A stretch of 64,000 bases of DNA from Filobacillus milosensis (GCF_004402015.1 NZ_SOPW01000010.1:62001-126000); one strand, 5' to 3'; positions 52,875-61,337 are shown, counted from the stretch's first letter. The notes: generated by a model from the sequence alone, not told the origin. A program made the numbers and translations.

Positions 52875-53801
52875 ATGGTTGCAGTCATGTACATGATGAC
52901 AATTATATTATTAATAGGTGGCTTCGTGCTGTACAGACGTGAAATGAGCCAAAAAGTAAGTTCTCGTAAGTCCTATGTTTATGGATTTGAAGGGACAGCA
53001 GCAGTTGATGTAGCAGAGGAAGAAGAGGATAAGCGATCACTTTTTCAACGTCTGATCCAACCTAAATTAAAGGTGTTCAAACGTCAATTTAGACGTAATA
53101 TCCCATCTGAAAAACAAGAAAAGCTTGAACTCAAACTGTTGCGCGCTGGGAATCCAATGGGGTTATCACCGTTTGAATATCGCTTAGTACAATTGATCTT
53201 ATATGTATCATTTCCTTTATTATTTAGTATTCTAGCAATCATTGGCAATGCCTCATTCGGCCGTGTGTTATTTATGATTCTATTAGGATTAGGGTTGGCT
53301 GCCTATCTACCGGTCGTTTATTTGCGAATGAAAACAGCTACGCGCTACACTGAAGCGGTAAAAGAGTTACCTGACTTTATCGATTTGTTAGCAGTTAGTA
53401 TGGAAGCTGGTTTAGGTTTTGACTCTGCTTTAAGTAAAGTGGTTTCTAAACAAGAAGGTGTTCTATCTAACGAATTTAGACGCTGTCTAGAAGAATTAAA
53501 ACTCGGTAAAACGAGGAAAGAAGCTCTGTCCGGGATTAGGGAGCGGCTAGAGGTTGATGATATTAAACTATTAATCGGAAGTATTATTCAGGCGGAACAG
53601 CTAGGTGTCGGAATGGTTCAGACGTTGCGCGTTCAGTCCGAGGAGATCCGCGAACGACGTAAGCAACGTGCTGAAGAACAAGCTATGAAAGCTCCGATTA
53701 AAATGTTATTCCCTCTTGTCCTATTTATCTTCCCTTGTATATTTATCGTGCTATTAGGTCCAGCCATTATTCAAATTGTAGAGATGTTTGCGAATCAGTA
53801 G
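52875..53801 (+). CDS. tadC: TadC inner-membrane platform protein
   Basis: About 308 residues with the second T2SF domain: ELPDFIDLLAVSMEAGLGFDSAL and IQAEQLGVGMVQTLRVQSEEIRERR. Four membrane helices. ATG 52875 follows GAGGTG, 4 bp after the tadB stop. It is the last gene of the operon and is followed by a terminator. Confidence 0.9.
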   Translation: MVAVMYMMTIILLIGGFVLYRREMSQKVSSRKSYVYGFEGTAAVDVAEEEEDKRSLFQRLIQPKLKVFKRQFRRNIPSEKQEKLELKLLRAGNPMGLSPFEYRLVQLILYVSFPLLFSILAIIGNASFGRVLFMILLGLGLAAYLPVVYLRMKTATRYTEAVKELPDFIDLLAVSMEAGLGFDSALSKVVSKQEGVLSNEFRRCLEELKLGKTRKEALSGIRERLEVDDIKLLIGSIIQAEQLGVGMVQTLRVQSEEIRERRKQRAEEQAMKAPIKMLFPLVLFIFPCIFIVLLGPAIIQIVEMFANQ

Positions 53802-53804
53802 AAG

Positions 53805-53829
53805 CACGCTTTGAGTGAGCGTGTTTTTT
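53805..53829 (+). terminator. Rho-independent terminator of the Tad operon
   Basis: CACGCT/AGCGTG with a 7-nt loop and six T, starting 3 bp past the tadC stop. Confidence 0.8.
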
Positions 53830-53860
53830 ACTGCCTAAAATTCTCATAAAAATAAGGTTG

Positions 53861-53953
53861 ACTCCATTAAAAGAAGTTACAACTCCATTATTACAATGTC
53901 TAACTCTGTTAATCGAGGTTTCAACTCCATTAATCTCCACACCAACTCCAATA
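53861..53953 (+). repeat. 21-bp phased ACTCCATTA array
   Basis: Units at 53861, 53882, 53903, 53924 and 53945 (ACTCCATTA twice, ACTCTGTTA, ACTCCATTA, ACTCCAATA) keep exact 21-bp steps; a weak sixth (ATTCTCATA) lies at 53840. Spacers differ. The array is insulated between the Tad terminator (53805) and a second hairpin (53960). Confidence 0.88.
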
Positions 53954-53959
53954 AAAAAA

Positions 53960-53980
53960 GCCTCCGTATGAAACGGAAGC
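53960..53980. terminator. Terminator-like hairpin between array and hydroxylase promoter
   Basis: GCCTCCGT/ACGGAAGC with a short loop. On the minus strand it is followed by seven T, on the plus strand by CAATAATTTTT. It lies directly after the last array unit. Confidence 0.6.
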
Positions 53981-54002
53981 CAATAATTTTTAATAAATTC
54001 TA

Positions 54003-54031
54003 TTGACAAATCTCCTCATAACGTGTAAATT
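54003..54031 (+). promoter_or_regulatory. Predicted sigma-A promoter of the aromatic amino acid hydroxylase
   Basis: TTGACA, 17 bp, TAAATT. The start of transcription would be near 54038, leaving a leader of about 75 nt that holds two copies of GCGTTTAAG (54058 and 54074). Confidence 0.7.
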
Positions 54032-54112
54032 AGTCAACAATACTTTAACAAATAAAAGCGTTTAAGCATTTATGCGTTTAAGTGTATTGGTGGAAAGGAA
54101 GGGGATTTTATA

Positions 54113-55870
54113 ATGACAGTAACAGTACAAGAAACTCAACAAGTTCCAAAACATTTACGGAAGTATACAGCTAAACAAAATTATGATGCTTATACTCCGA
54201 TTAATCATGCTGTATGGCGTTATGTCATGAGACAGAATCACCATACTTTAAAAGACTTAGCGCATGAAGCGTATACAGATGGATTAAGAGCTTCTGGTAT
54301 TACAATCGAAAAAATTCCGAATGTATATGACATGAATAAAGCTTTGGCACCGTTTGAATGGGGTGCCGCAACAATTGATGGTTTCATCCCAGGTGTGGCT
54401 TTCTTTGAATTTCAAGGGAATGGTATTTTACCTATTGCCACGGAAATACGTAAACTGGAGAATATTCAATACACACCAGCACCGGATATTATTCATGAAG
54501 CGGCAGGACATGCGCCAATCCTTTGTAACGAGAAGTACTCTGAGTATGTAAAATTATTTGGGGAAATTGGTAAAAAAGCTATTGCGACAAAAGAAGAGCA
54601 TGAGCACTTTGATGCGGTTCGTAACTACTCAAATCTTTTAGAAAAAGGCGGTGCAACTGAGGAAGAGATTCAAGCAGCTGAGCGAAGAGTTAAAGAAAAA
54701 GAAGATGCTATTCAAGGTGTTTCTGAAGCTGAGAAAATTGGTCGCCTATACTGGTGGACTGTGGAATACGGGTTGATTGGCACGGTTGAGGAACCTCGCA
54801 TCTATGGCGCGGGCCTATTATCCTCAGTAGCAGAAGGTAGCAATATTTTAAGCTCAGAGGTAGAAAAACGGCCATTTAATGTACAAGAAATGGTTGAAAC
54901 AGCTTTTGATATCACGAAACCCCAACCTCAATTATTTGTATGTACTAGTTTTGATCAATTAATAGATGGTTTGAAAGAGTTCGCTAATGAAATGGCGTTC
55001 ATAAAAGGAGGGACTGAGAGTTTAGAGAAAGCAATTCAATCCGAAAATACGGCTACGTCAGTATTTAGTTCAGGCCTTCAAGTAACAGGCATTTTTTCTG
55101 AACGACTAATAGATAATGAAGGTAATTTAACTTATATTAAAACGAATGGGCCGACTAACCTGGCAGTTGATAACATTGAACTTCCAGGTCACGGAACCAA
55201 TCATCACGCAGATGGGTTTGGCTCACCAGTAGGTAAATTAAAAGGTCTAACAAAACCATTAGAAGACTTAAATGATGAGGAATTGGTTGGACAAGGAATC
55301 ATAAAAGGCGAACGCGCTACCCTAAATTTTGAAAGTGGTGTCGAAGTTAAGGGTGAAGTCAAAGACATTGTTAAGAAAAATAATAAAGTCGTGCTTATTA
55401 ATTTCGAAGACTGCCGTGTCACTCTAGGCGATAAAGTATTATTCGAACCTGAATGGGGTGTGTTTGATATGGCGGTTGGTGCTGAAATTGTATCTGTTTT
55501 TGCAGGTGCGGCTGATGGTGAAGCGTTCCACCCGACCGTAAACGCGGAACCTGAAGAGGAGAAGGTACTTAGTGAATTAACGCCAATTGAACAACTTTTC
55601 CAAGACGTCCGCGATGTTCGTGAAGGTCGTGTTGAAAACGTAGAGGCTGAGTTAACACGTGTAGTTAATGAAATTAAAGAAGTCTCTCCTGATGATTGGT
55701 TGCTAAGAATAGAGATTATAGAAATTTTATTAGCAAAAGAGATAGCGTCTGAACTATTAAAAGAGGTTAATGAGGAGCTCGAGCGAGTTAAAATGCTTAA
55801 TGATGAGTGGTGTACATTGATTGAGCGTGGCAGAACTGTTGCGAAGAGTGCTCCATTAATTTCTGAATAA
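54113..55870 (+). CDS. phhA: Aromatic amino acid hydroxylase (phenylalanine 4-monooxygenase type, long form)
   Basis: 585 residues. The N-terminal 300 form the iron/pterin hydroxylase core: PDIIHEAAGHAP (His128, His133) and WTVEYGLIG (Glu218) bind iron. The C-terminal half (about 310-585) is an extension of unknown role found in Bacillus-type enzymes and ending in a helical segment. It hydroxylates phenylalanine to tyrosine with tetrahydropterin and O2; the matching carbinolamine dehydratase is phhB at 44127. GGAAGGGG precedes the ATG. Confidence 0.9.
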   Translation: MTVTVQETQQVPKHLRKYTAKQNYDAYTPINHAVWRYVMRQNHHTLKDLAHEAYTDGLRASGITIEKIPNVYDMNKALAPFEWGAATIDGFIPGVAFFEFQGNGILPIATEIRKLENIQYTPAPDIIHEAAGHAPILCNEKYSEYVKLFGEIGKKAIATKEEHEHFDAVRNYSNLLEKGGATEEEIQAAERRVKEKEDAIQGVSEAEKIGRLYWWTVEYGLIGTVEEPRIYGAGLLSSVAEGSNILSSEVEKRPFNVQEMVETAFDITKPQPQLFVCTSFDQLIDGLKEFANEMAFIKGGTESLEKAIQSENTATSVFSSGLQVTGIFSERLIDNEGNLTYIKTNGPTNLAVDNIELPGHGTNHHADGFGSPVGKLKGLTKPLEDLNDEELVGQGIIKGERATLNFESGVEVKGEVKDIVKKNNKVVLINFEDCRVTLGDKVLFEPEWGVFDMAVGAEIVSVFAGAADGEAFHPTVNAEPEEEKVLSELTPIEQLFQDVRDVREGRVENVEAELTRVVNEIKEVSPDDWLLRIEIIEILLAKEIASELLKEVNEELERVKMLNDEWCTLIERGRTVAKSAPLISE

Positions 55871-55879
55871 AAAGTTGAG

Positions 55880-55905
55880 GAACTCGCGTAACTGCGGGTT
55901 CTTTC
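55880..55905 (+). terminator. Rho-independent terminator of phhA
   Basis: GAACTCGC/GCGGGTTC (one mismatch) with a short loop and CTTTCAGTTTT; a moderate T-run. Confidence 0.6.
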
Positions 55906-55964
55906 AGTTTTATGTGGCTTGTTTATATGCATATGATACAATAAGGTCATGAGAGGTGAACGTC

Positions 55965-56420
55965 ATGGCATTTAAACGAGATGTACATATTGAAGCACCA
56001 GCAGAATTAGTTTTTCGTGTTTTAACTACCTATGAATATGCTCCCAAGGTTTTAAATCATATTGAAGATGTTGAAGTTATAGGTGAGCATATTGAAGTAG
56101 GGACTAAAATTAAAGAAAAACGAAATATTAATAAAACGTTGGTGGAGAACACTTTAGAAGTTACAGAGTATAAACCAAACAAGAAGTTCGCGACTCACAG
56201 TGAACAAAATGGTATTGATTTAATTTACGAATATACCTTGTCAGAGGTTGAAGGTGGAACAGACATTAATTTTGAAGGAAAAATCAAACCTAAAGGTCTG
56301 CGAAACAAACTTTACAAACCATTGATTGGTATGCTCATTAAAAAAGAAGACGGAGATCATTTGCAACAATTAAGAGAGTACATTAAACGAAATTATAATG
56401 ATGAAATGACCAGAGACTAA
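55965..56420 (+). CDS. SRPBCC (polyketide cyclase/START-like) protein
   Basis: About 151 residues with the helix-grip fold: FKRDVHIEAPAELVFRVLTTYEYAPKVLNHIEDVEV at the start, a beta-rich middle and a C-terminal amphipathic helix (HLQQLREYIKRNY). The ligand is unknown. ATG 55965 follows AGGTGAACGTC; an in-frame GTG at 55956 lies within that site. Its stop overlaps the convergent membrane gene by 4 bp. Confidence 0.75.
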   Translation: MAFKRDVHIEAPAELVFRVLTTYEYAPKVLNHIEDVEVIGEHIEVGTKIKEKRNINKTLVENTLEVTEYKPNKKFATHSEQNGIDLIYEYTLSEVEGGTDINFEGKIKPKGLRNKLYKPLIGMLIKKEDGDHLQQLREYIKRNYNDEMTRD

Positions 56421-56437
56421 CTCTGGTCATTTTTTTC
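56406..56437 (+). terminator. Rho-independent terminator spanning convergent stops
   Basis: A 10-bp stem ATGACCAGAG/CTCTGGTCAT with loop ACTAA, then TTTTTTT. It contains the stop codons of both the SRPBCC gene and the opposite membrane gene. Confidence 0.85.
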
Positions 56438-56746
56438 TTGAATGGAATGATAAGCACCAGTGATCGCAAGAGAAATGCAATGTGCAAGGTATATAGCTGT
56501 CATTAAGAAAAATGAAAATGAAATGCCTTCTACTATAATGACCACTGCCCACGCAATAATTAGAATCACTAACATAATATTCCACGATGAAGCCTTCGCT
56601 CTGTTATTTAATTTGTAATAGCGTTCATCAAACCAGCGCTTCTTTTTACCGACTCGTCGCTGAATAAGGTATACAATCAACGCAATAAGCACACCCAACC
56701 CAAGTCCGGTTAAGCCAATTAAAATATTTTCAGTCAATATTTTCAT
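56417..56746 (-). CDS. Small membrane protein partnered with an XRE repressor
   Basis: About 109 residues: a first helix (about 5-25), a basic loop (RRVGKKKRWFDERYYKLNNRAKASSW) and two more helices. The layout fits the DUF2178/DUF3796-like proteins that commonly sit after small XRE regulators. ATG 56746 follows GAAGGAG and overlaps the regulator by 17 bp. The function is unknown. Confidence 0.6.
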   Translation of the reverse strand: MKILTENILIGLTGLGLGVLIALIVYLIQRRVGKKKRWFDERYYKLNNRAKASSWNIMLVILIIAWAVVIIVEGISFSFFLMTAIYLAHCISLAITGAYHSIQEKNDQS

Positions 56747-56939
56747 CTCCTTCAAATATAAATATGTCTTCAATCTGACAGTTGAATATTTGAGCCAATT
56801 TATGAGCTAGAACTAATGATGGTTTATAACGGCCCTTTTCTAAAGATATTACCGTTTGCCTAGATACATTGAGTTTTTCAGAGAGGTCCTCTTGTGTGAT
56901 GCTCAAAGCCTTTCGTTTATTTTTAATTAAATTCTTCAT
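56730..56939 (-). CDS. Small XRE-family transcriptional regulator
   Basis: 69 residues, essentially one HTH_3 domain: KRKALSITQEDLSEKLNVSRQTVISLEKGRYKPSLVLAHKLAQIF. It resembles the YozG/YgzD kind. GGAG precedes the ATG. Its own promoter region holds a perfect 16-bp palindrome (56960-56975), the likely operator. Confidence 0.85.
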   Translation of the reverse strand: MKNLIKNKRKALSITQEDLSEKLNVSRQTVISLEKGRYKPSLVLAHKLAQIFNCQIEDIFIFEGDENID

Positions 56940-56959
56940 GCGATCTCCTTTAAGATTTA

Positions 56960-57019
56960 GTAAAGTTAACTTTACGTAAAATATACTTTACATTTTGTTG
57001 TGTGTCAAGTAAACTTTAC
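56960..57019. promoter_or_regulatory. Palindromic operator region of the XRE gene
   Basis: GTAAAGTTAACTTTAC (56960-56975) is a perfect 16-bp palindrome. A second imperfect copy, GTAAACTTTAC, lies at 57009-57019, and a half-site ACTTTAC in between. Sites lie 20-80 bp upstream of the regulator start, suggesting cooperative autorepression. Confidence 0.65.
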
Positions 57020-57082
57020 AAAAATCTTTTTAAATGAGATGGAGAGTTATGAGAAGTATAATAATAACAGGAGGTTTTAATT

Positions 57083-57418
57083 ATGAGAGAATTTCATGAG
57101 TTAAAAAGCATAGGGGAAGTTGATGGGTTAATAGAAAATCATAAACTGTCATTTATATATATTTCTAGACAAGGGTGTAGTGTATGTCACTCACTTTTAC
57201 CTCAAGTCCAGAAACTGATGGAAGATTATCCCGAAATCCAGTTGGGTCATATTGAAGCAGACGACGTACCAGAAGTAGCGGGACGATTTTCAATTTTTAC
57301 CGTGCCTGTACTCATATTGTTTGTCGAGGGTAAGGAATATTTGCGTGAGGCCCGAATTGTGCAGATGGATCAATTTAATGAAAAAGTAGCTAAGATTTAT
57401 CAAGGGGTTATGGGTTAA
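57083..57418 (+). CDS. Thioredoxin-like protein
   Basis: 111 residues with a thioredoxin fold. The active site is SRQGCSVCHSLLPQ (Cys-Ser-Val-Cys near 33-36), and the cis-Pro lies in IFTVPVLILF near 75. It likely works as a cytoplasmic thiol reductant. AGGAGG is 7 nt before the ATG. Confidence 0.85.
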   Translation: MREFHELKSIGEVDGLIENHKLSFIYISRQGCSVCHSLLPQVQKLMEDYPEIQLGHIEADDVPEVAGRFSIFTVPVLILFVEGKEYLREARIVQMDQFNEKVAKIYQGVMG

Positions 57419-57424
57419 CCCCTT
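57402..57424 (+). terminator. Terminator-like hairpin at the end of the thioredoxin gene
   Basis: AAGGGGTTA/TAACCCCTT with a TGGG loop, spanning the stop codon. Only a weak T-run (ATTC) follows. Confidence 0.5.
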
Positions 57425-57887
57425 ATTCAAAGACGACTTCAAATTCTTCGCAGACGACGAGCATATTTTCATCGAAGGAACGGTTGCTTTCTGCAAGTTC
57501 ACGGTTAAAGAACTTAATATGCTCTCTACGCCAGTACTCGTAACTTTTATCGCCTTCTCCCTCCTTAAACGCAAACTCTGCACTAACTTCATTAAAAGGA
57601 ACAATGTCGACTTTCTTTGTTTGAGTGATGAGAATGGCTTGTCCGTACCAATCTGTAATAATGTTGTATTCACCGACTTTGGGAATGTTTTCACTGTCAT
57701 CGATATAAAATTGATATAACGAACACGTAGCCGTTTTTTCTCCTGCTTTAACAAGAGTCGCCAGCTCATCAGCTAACTCAGGACCATCACCAAATGGCCA
57801 AGCTTCATAGTTGGCTTTTGCGGCTTCTTTTGGCACTAATGTTTGTAAAAAATTTTGCCACATGGTCTTCACGGATTGTTCATTCAT
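57423..57887 (-). CDS. ASCH-domain protein
   Basis: 154 residues. ASCH features are seen: WPFGDGPELADELATLVKAGEKTATCSLY (G-x-K-x-x-T), the GQAILITQTKKVDIVPFNEVS strand pair, and EGEGDKSYEYWRREHIKFF. The PUA-like fold suggests RNA or nucleotide binding; some relatives hydrolyse N4-acetylcytidine. It is convergent with the thioredoxin gene. Confidence 0.8.
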   Translation of the reverse strand: MNEQSVKTMWQNFLQTLVPKEAAKANYEAWPFGDGPELADELATLVKAGEKTATCSLYQFYIDDSENIPKVGEYNIITDWYGQAILITQTKKVDIVPFNEVSAEFAFKEGEGDKSYEYWRREHIKFFNRELAESNRSFDENMLVVCEEFEVVFE

Positions 57888-57972
57888 TTTGCTTACACCT
57901 TCTTACAAATATGACATAATAGTGAGTAACTATCATAATTATTATACCACGTGTACGAAAGGGGAATAGGAG

Positions 57973-58368
57973 ATGGAAAATTACAGTACGACCTTATTAA
58001 GGTTTTCAGCTTTATTTGCAGTGGTTGGAGCATTTATTGGATCGCATATGGCAGGTTCAATGGAATATCAGTTTAAATCGATTCATGCTCATATACTGGT
58101 TGTGGGCTGGTTGACGTTATTTGCTTGGGCTGTGTTTTATAAAGTGTTTTATCGTGTGAAGTCTAAATTAGCTACAGCTCATGTATGGACTGGCATCATT
58201 GGTACATTTGGTTTGACCACAGGTATGTGGGTTTACTTCGTAAGACCATTTGAACTTCCAAGTGGGTTTGTGACCGTTTATTTCATTGTCGGTGGCACGA
58301 CCTTGTTAGTGAGTTTCGTGTTATTTTTCCTATTAACTTTAAGCAATTTTAATGAAAAGAACGTTTAA
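57973..58368 (+). CDS. Small membrane protein resembling heme-copper oxidase subunit I fragments
   Basis: 131 residues and four membrane helices. SIHAHILVVGWLTLFAWAVFY and GSHM recall the H-x-H-x-x-x-GW helix in proteins of the cytochrome oxidase subunit I/NorB superfamily. Such short proteins are common in Bacillaceae and are often labelled oxidase-like; enzymatic function is doubtful at this length. AGGAG precedes the ATG. Confidence 0.6.
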   Translation: MENYSTTLLRFSALFAVVGAFIGSHMAGSMEYQFKSIHAHILVVGWLTLFAWAVFYKVFYRVKSKLATAHVWTGIIGTFGLTTGMWVYFVRPFELPSGFVTVYFIVGGTTLLVSFVLFFLLTLSNFNEKNV

Positions 58369-58437
58369 ACGATAGAGTGCATTAATAAGAAAGTTTAACG
58401 CAAGTAAGTTATAATAATATATAACCTTTAGCATGCT

Positions 58438-58476
58438 AAGAGATGATCACAACATTAAAGTGGCGTCTCTTTTTTA
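58438..58476 (+). terminator. Rho-independent terminator before the osmoprotectant operon
   Basis: AAGAGA-GATCAC/GTGGCGTCTCTT stem with a long loop and TTTTTT, ending the 57973-58368 transcript. Confidence 0.65.
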
Positions 58477-58550
58477 TAGCTAAAATTTTTTCAATATTTT
58501 AGCATGTTTTATATGAAAATAGGGAATGGACAATTTAGGGAGTGAATACG

Positions 58551-59510
58551 TTGATTGAGATTAAGCAATTGAGTAAGTCTTTTAATGATGGAACAGAAGC
58601 ACTAAAACATATTGACGTCCATTTTAACGAAGGAGAACTGACTTGTATTATTGGTCCGAGTGGGTGTGGTAAGACAACCTTACTTAAACATATTAACAGG
58701 TTGATTGCTCCGACCAATGGTGATATAGAAATAAGCGGATCCTCTATACTGAATCAAGATATTGTTGAACTCCGTCGCTCTATCGGGTACGTCATTCAGC
58801 AAATTGGTCTTTTTCCCCACATGACCATTGCAGAAAATATTTCTGTGGTGCCGAGGTTACTGAATTGGTCTAAACAAAAAATTAATGACCGTGTCGATGA
58901 AATGCTCGAAATGGTGAACTTAGAGCCTGAAGTCTTCCGCAATCGCTATCCATTAGAATTAAGTGGTGGACAACAACAGAGAGTCGGAGTGGCTAGAGCT
59001 TTAGTGGGTGACCCAGATATAATTTTGATGGATGAACCGTTTAGTGCGCTAGACCCGATTAGTCGTGAGCAATTACAAGATCAATTGAAAAGTTTACATA
59101 AGCAACTGAAGAAGACGATTGTATTTGTTACACACGATATGGATGAAGCTTTAAAAATCGCGGACCGAATCGTGATTTTAAGGCAAGGGGAAGTTGAGCA
59201 AATTGGTAGACCTGATGAGATTTTACAGAATCCTGAGACGGATTTTGTTAAATCGTTTATCGGTGAAGAGCGTATGACACGGTTTATGAGACAATCTCAT
59301 AAGACTGCGAAATACTTTGAAGATTGGTTTGTGATGGAGAGTCATGGACAAGTTAAAGAAGTTAATGCTGACACTGGCATGGATGAATTAACGACTCTTT
59401 TTGTCGATCAAGGTTATGATTCAGTTGAGGTTATTGAAAATGATCGTAGCATAGGGTATTTAACAAAGAATACATTGTTGAAAGCTCTAGCAACAGAGAG
59501 GAGTGAGTAA
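58551..59510 (+). CDS. Osmoprotectant ABC transporter ATP-binding protein (OpuCA-like)
   Basis: About 319 residues: Walker A GPSGCGKTT near 35, signature LSGGQQQR near 137, Walker B IILMDEPFSALD near 158, and a C-terminal CBS-like part (about 235-315) typical of OpuBA/OpuCA. It drives uptake of betaine, carnitine or choline. TTG 58551 is chosen because AGGGAG lies 8 nt upstream; the GTG at 58542 is too close to it. Operon with the permease (2-bp gap). Confidence 0.9.
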   Translation: MIEIKQLSKSFNDGTEALKHIDVHFNEGELTCIIGPSGCGKTTLLKHINRLIAPTNGDIEISGSSILNQDIVELRRSIGYVIQQIGLFPHMTIAENISVVPRLLNWSKQKINDRVDEMLEMVNLEPEVFRNRYPLELSGGQQQRVGVARALVGDPDIILMDEPFSALDPISREQLQDQLKSLHKQLKKTIVFVTHDMDEALKIADRIVILRQGEVEQIGRPDEILQNPETDFVKSFIGEERMTRFMRQSHKTAKYFEDWFVMESHGQVKEVNADTGMDELTTLFVDQGYDSVEVIENDRSIGYLTKNTLLKALATERSE

Positions 59511-59512
59511 GC

Positions 59513-60187
59513 ATGCCTAGTTTTGTTAATGGATTTTATAAATGGGGGCAGGAATTCATAGCAACAGTCATCGACCGTAGAGAGTTGATACAGACTGCAT
59601 TTATTGAACATTTATGGTTATCGTTTATTGCTATTTTTATTGCGTGTTTAATTTCTTTGCCATTAGGTATTTGGATTGCCCGTGCCAAACGCATGGCTGA
59701 ACCGATGATTGGTGTAACTGCAGTCATGCAGACTATTCCAAGTCTTGCATTGTTCGGTTTTTTGGTTCCGTTAATCGGAATCGGCACGAATACGGCTTTA
59801 ATCGCATTAACGATTTATGCCTTACTCCCAATTGTGAGAAATACTTATACAGGGATTTCGCGTGTGAATCCAGCCATGATTGAAGCAGCAAGTGCGATGG
59901 GTATGACATCCAAGCAACGATTACTGCGTGTTGAATTTCCACTAGCCTTACCTTTTATTATGGCTGGGATTAGAACTGCAACAGTATTAACAGTCGGTGT
60001 TGCAACTTTAGCAACGTTTGTGGGTGCTGGTGGTCTAGGTGATGTGATTTACCGTGGCCTACAGGCTTACAATCAACATTTGATTTTAGCGGGCGCTATT
60101 CCCGTTGCGATTTTAGCAATTATGTTTGACTTTGTTTTAAAATACTTCGAGAAAAAGACGACACCTAAAGGTATTCAGATTAAGTAA
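59513..60187 (+). CDS. Osmoprotectant ABC transporter permease (OpuCB-like)
   Basis: 224 residues with five to six membrane helices and the BPD-transport EAA loop (IEAASAMGMTSKQRLLRVEFPLALPFIMAG). OpuB/OpuC systems usually have two permeases; only this one is present, so it probably works as a homodimer. GAGGAG precedes the ATG. Confidence 0.9.
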   Translation: MPSFVNGFYKWGQEFIATVIDRRELIQTAFIEHLWLSFIAIFIACLISLPLGIWIARAKRMAEPMIGVTAVMQTIPSLALFGFLVPLIGIGTNTALIALTIYALLPIVRNTYTGISRVNPAMIEAASAMGMTSKQRLLRVEFPLALPFIMAGIRTATVLTVGVATLATFVGAGGLGDVIYRGLQAYNQHLILAGAIPVAILAIMFDFVLKYFEKKTTPKGIQIK

Positions 60188-60202
60188 TTAATGGAGGTAA
60201 TT

Positions 60203-61117
60203 ATGATGAGAAAAAAATTAATTGGTTTTATAGCAACTTTATTATTAATTAGCTTATTAAGTGCATGTGGCATAGGTAGTTCTGGAGATGGTGATAAGGA
60301 AATCGTCATCGGAGGGAAGCCATGGACTGAGCAATTCATTCTTCCACATATAATCGGTCAATACTTAGAGGCGAACACTGATTTTTCTGTACAGTATGAA
60401 ACGGGATTAGGTGAAGTGGCTGTTTTAACCCCAGCTATTGATGATGGAGACATTGATGTTTATGTGGAGTACACAGGCACAGGCTTAGAAGCGGTTTTAA
60501 ACGAACAAGCTAAAGAAGGCGAATCCTCTGATAGTGTGTTAAAACGAGTAAGAAAAGGTTATGAGGAAGAGTTTAACGTGACGTGGTTAAAGCCTCTTGG
60601 CTTCGAAAACACTTACACGCTTGCTTATCATCCGGATAGTGGCTATGATGCGGAGACTTTTTCAGATTTAGTTGAAGTTTCTAAAAATGAAGATATGCTA
60701 TTTGGTGCACCTCATGCATTTTATGAACGTGAAGGGGATGGCTATGAAGCGATGATTGATACTTATCCGTTTGAGTTCTCTGATACAAAGCCCTTAGATG
60801 CGAACGTTATGTATGAAGCGGTAAATAATCAAGAAGTTGATCTTATCCCGGCATTCACAACGGATGGACGTATTGAGCGTTATAATTTAGGGACAACAAA
60901 AGATAACAAAGGGTTTTTCCCTAAATACGATGCGGTTCCTTTAGTCAGAATGGAAACGCTTGAAAAGTATCCAGATCTAGAAGAAGCGATTAATGGTTTA
61001 GCAGGTAAAATTTCAGAAGAGGAAATGCAGGAAATGAATGCGAAAGTGGATATCGATGGAATGAAGGCAGAAGATGTTGCAGAAGAATTTTTAAAAGAAA
61101 AAGGGTTAATCGAATAA
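60203..61117 (+). CDS. Osmoprotectant-binding lipoprotein (OpuCC-like)
   Basis: About 304 residues: lipobox LLSAC, then an OpuAC-type fold with IVIGGKPWTEQFILPHI, YVEYTGTGLEAVL and the Tyr/Phe-rich ligand pocket. It binds quaternary amines such as betaine, choline or carnitine. GGAGG lies 5 nt before ATG 60203; the next ATG at 60206 is equally possible. It closes the three-gene operon. Confidence 0.9.
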   Translation: MMRKKLIGFIATLLLISLLSACGIGSSGDGDKEIVIGGKPWTEQFILPHIIGQYLEANTDFSVQYETGLGEVAVLTPAIDDGDIDVYVEYTGTGLEAVLNEQAKEGESSDSVLKRVRKGYEEEFNVTWLKPLGFENTYTLAYHPDSGYDAETFSDLVEVSKNEDMLFGAPHAFYEREGDGYEAMIDTYPFEFSDTKPLDANVMYEAVNNQEVDLIPAFTTDGRIERYNLGTTKDNKGFFPKYDAVPLVRMETLEKYPDLEEAINGLAGKISEEEMQEMNAKVDIDGMKAEDVAEEFLKEKGLIE

Positions 61118-61173
61118 TTAATTTAATTTTATAAGATAATGATAATCACTAAAACTCTTATAGAAAAAGTTAG

Positions 61174-61203
61174 AAGTCTAGGGTGCGTTCCCTGGACTTT
61201 TTC
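61174..61203 (+). terminator. Rho-independent terminator of the osmoprotectant operon
   Basis: AAGTCTAGGG/CCCTGGACTT (one mismatch) with a TGCGTT loop, then TTTTCTTT. Confidence 0.85.
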
Positions 61204-61337
61204 TTTATAATTATAATTAGATGGTTTATTTGTCGAATAACGCAAAAGTGTACTTTTGGTCTACAGAAAATGTGTTATTCATTTGATATATTAGGGTAAA
61301 CTATAGCAAGGTTTGTAGAAGTTTGGGGGAACACCAA

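Noticed and set aside
53767-54009. An 80-codon minus-strand frame across the ACTCCATTA array
   Set aside because: It overlaps the tadC end, two terminators and the phhA promoter, and has no ribosome site. Its repeats come from the 21-bp pitch.
55204-55950. 248-codon minus-strand frame opposite phhA
   Set aside because: It is antisense to well-conserved phhA coding sequence, Ser/Thr-rich from mirrored codons, with no ribosome site.
61135-61153. Fur-box-like GATAATGATAATCACTAAA
   Set aside because: It lies between the osmoprotectant operon stop and its terminator, not at a promoter; AT-rich DNA gives such matches easily.
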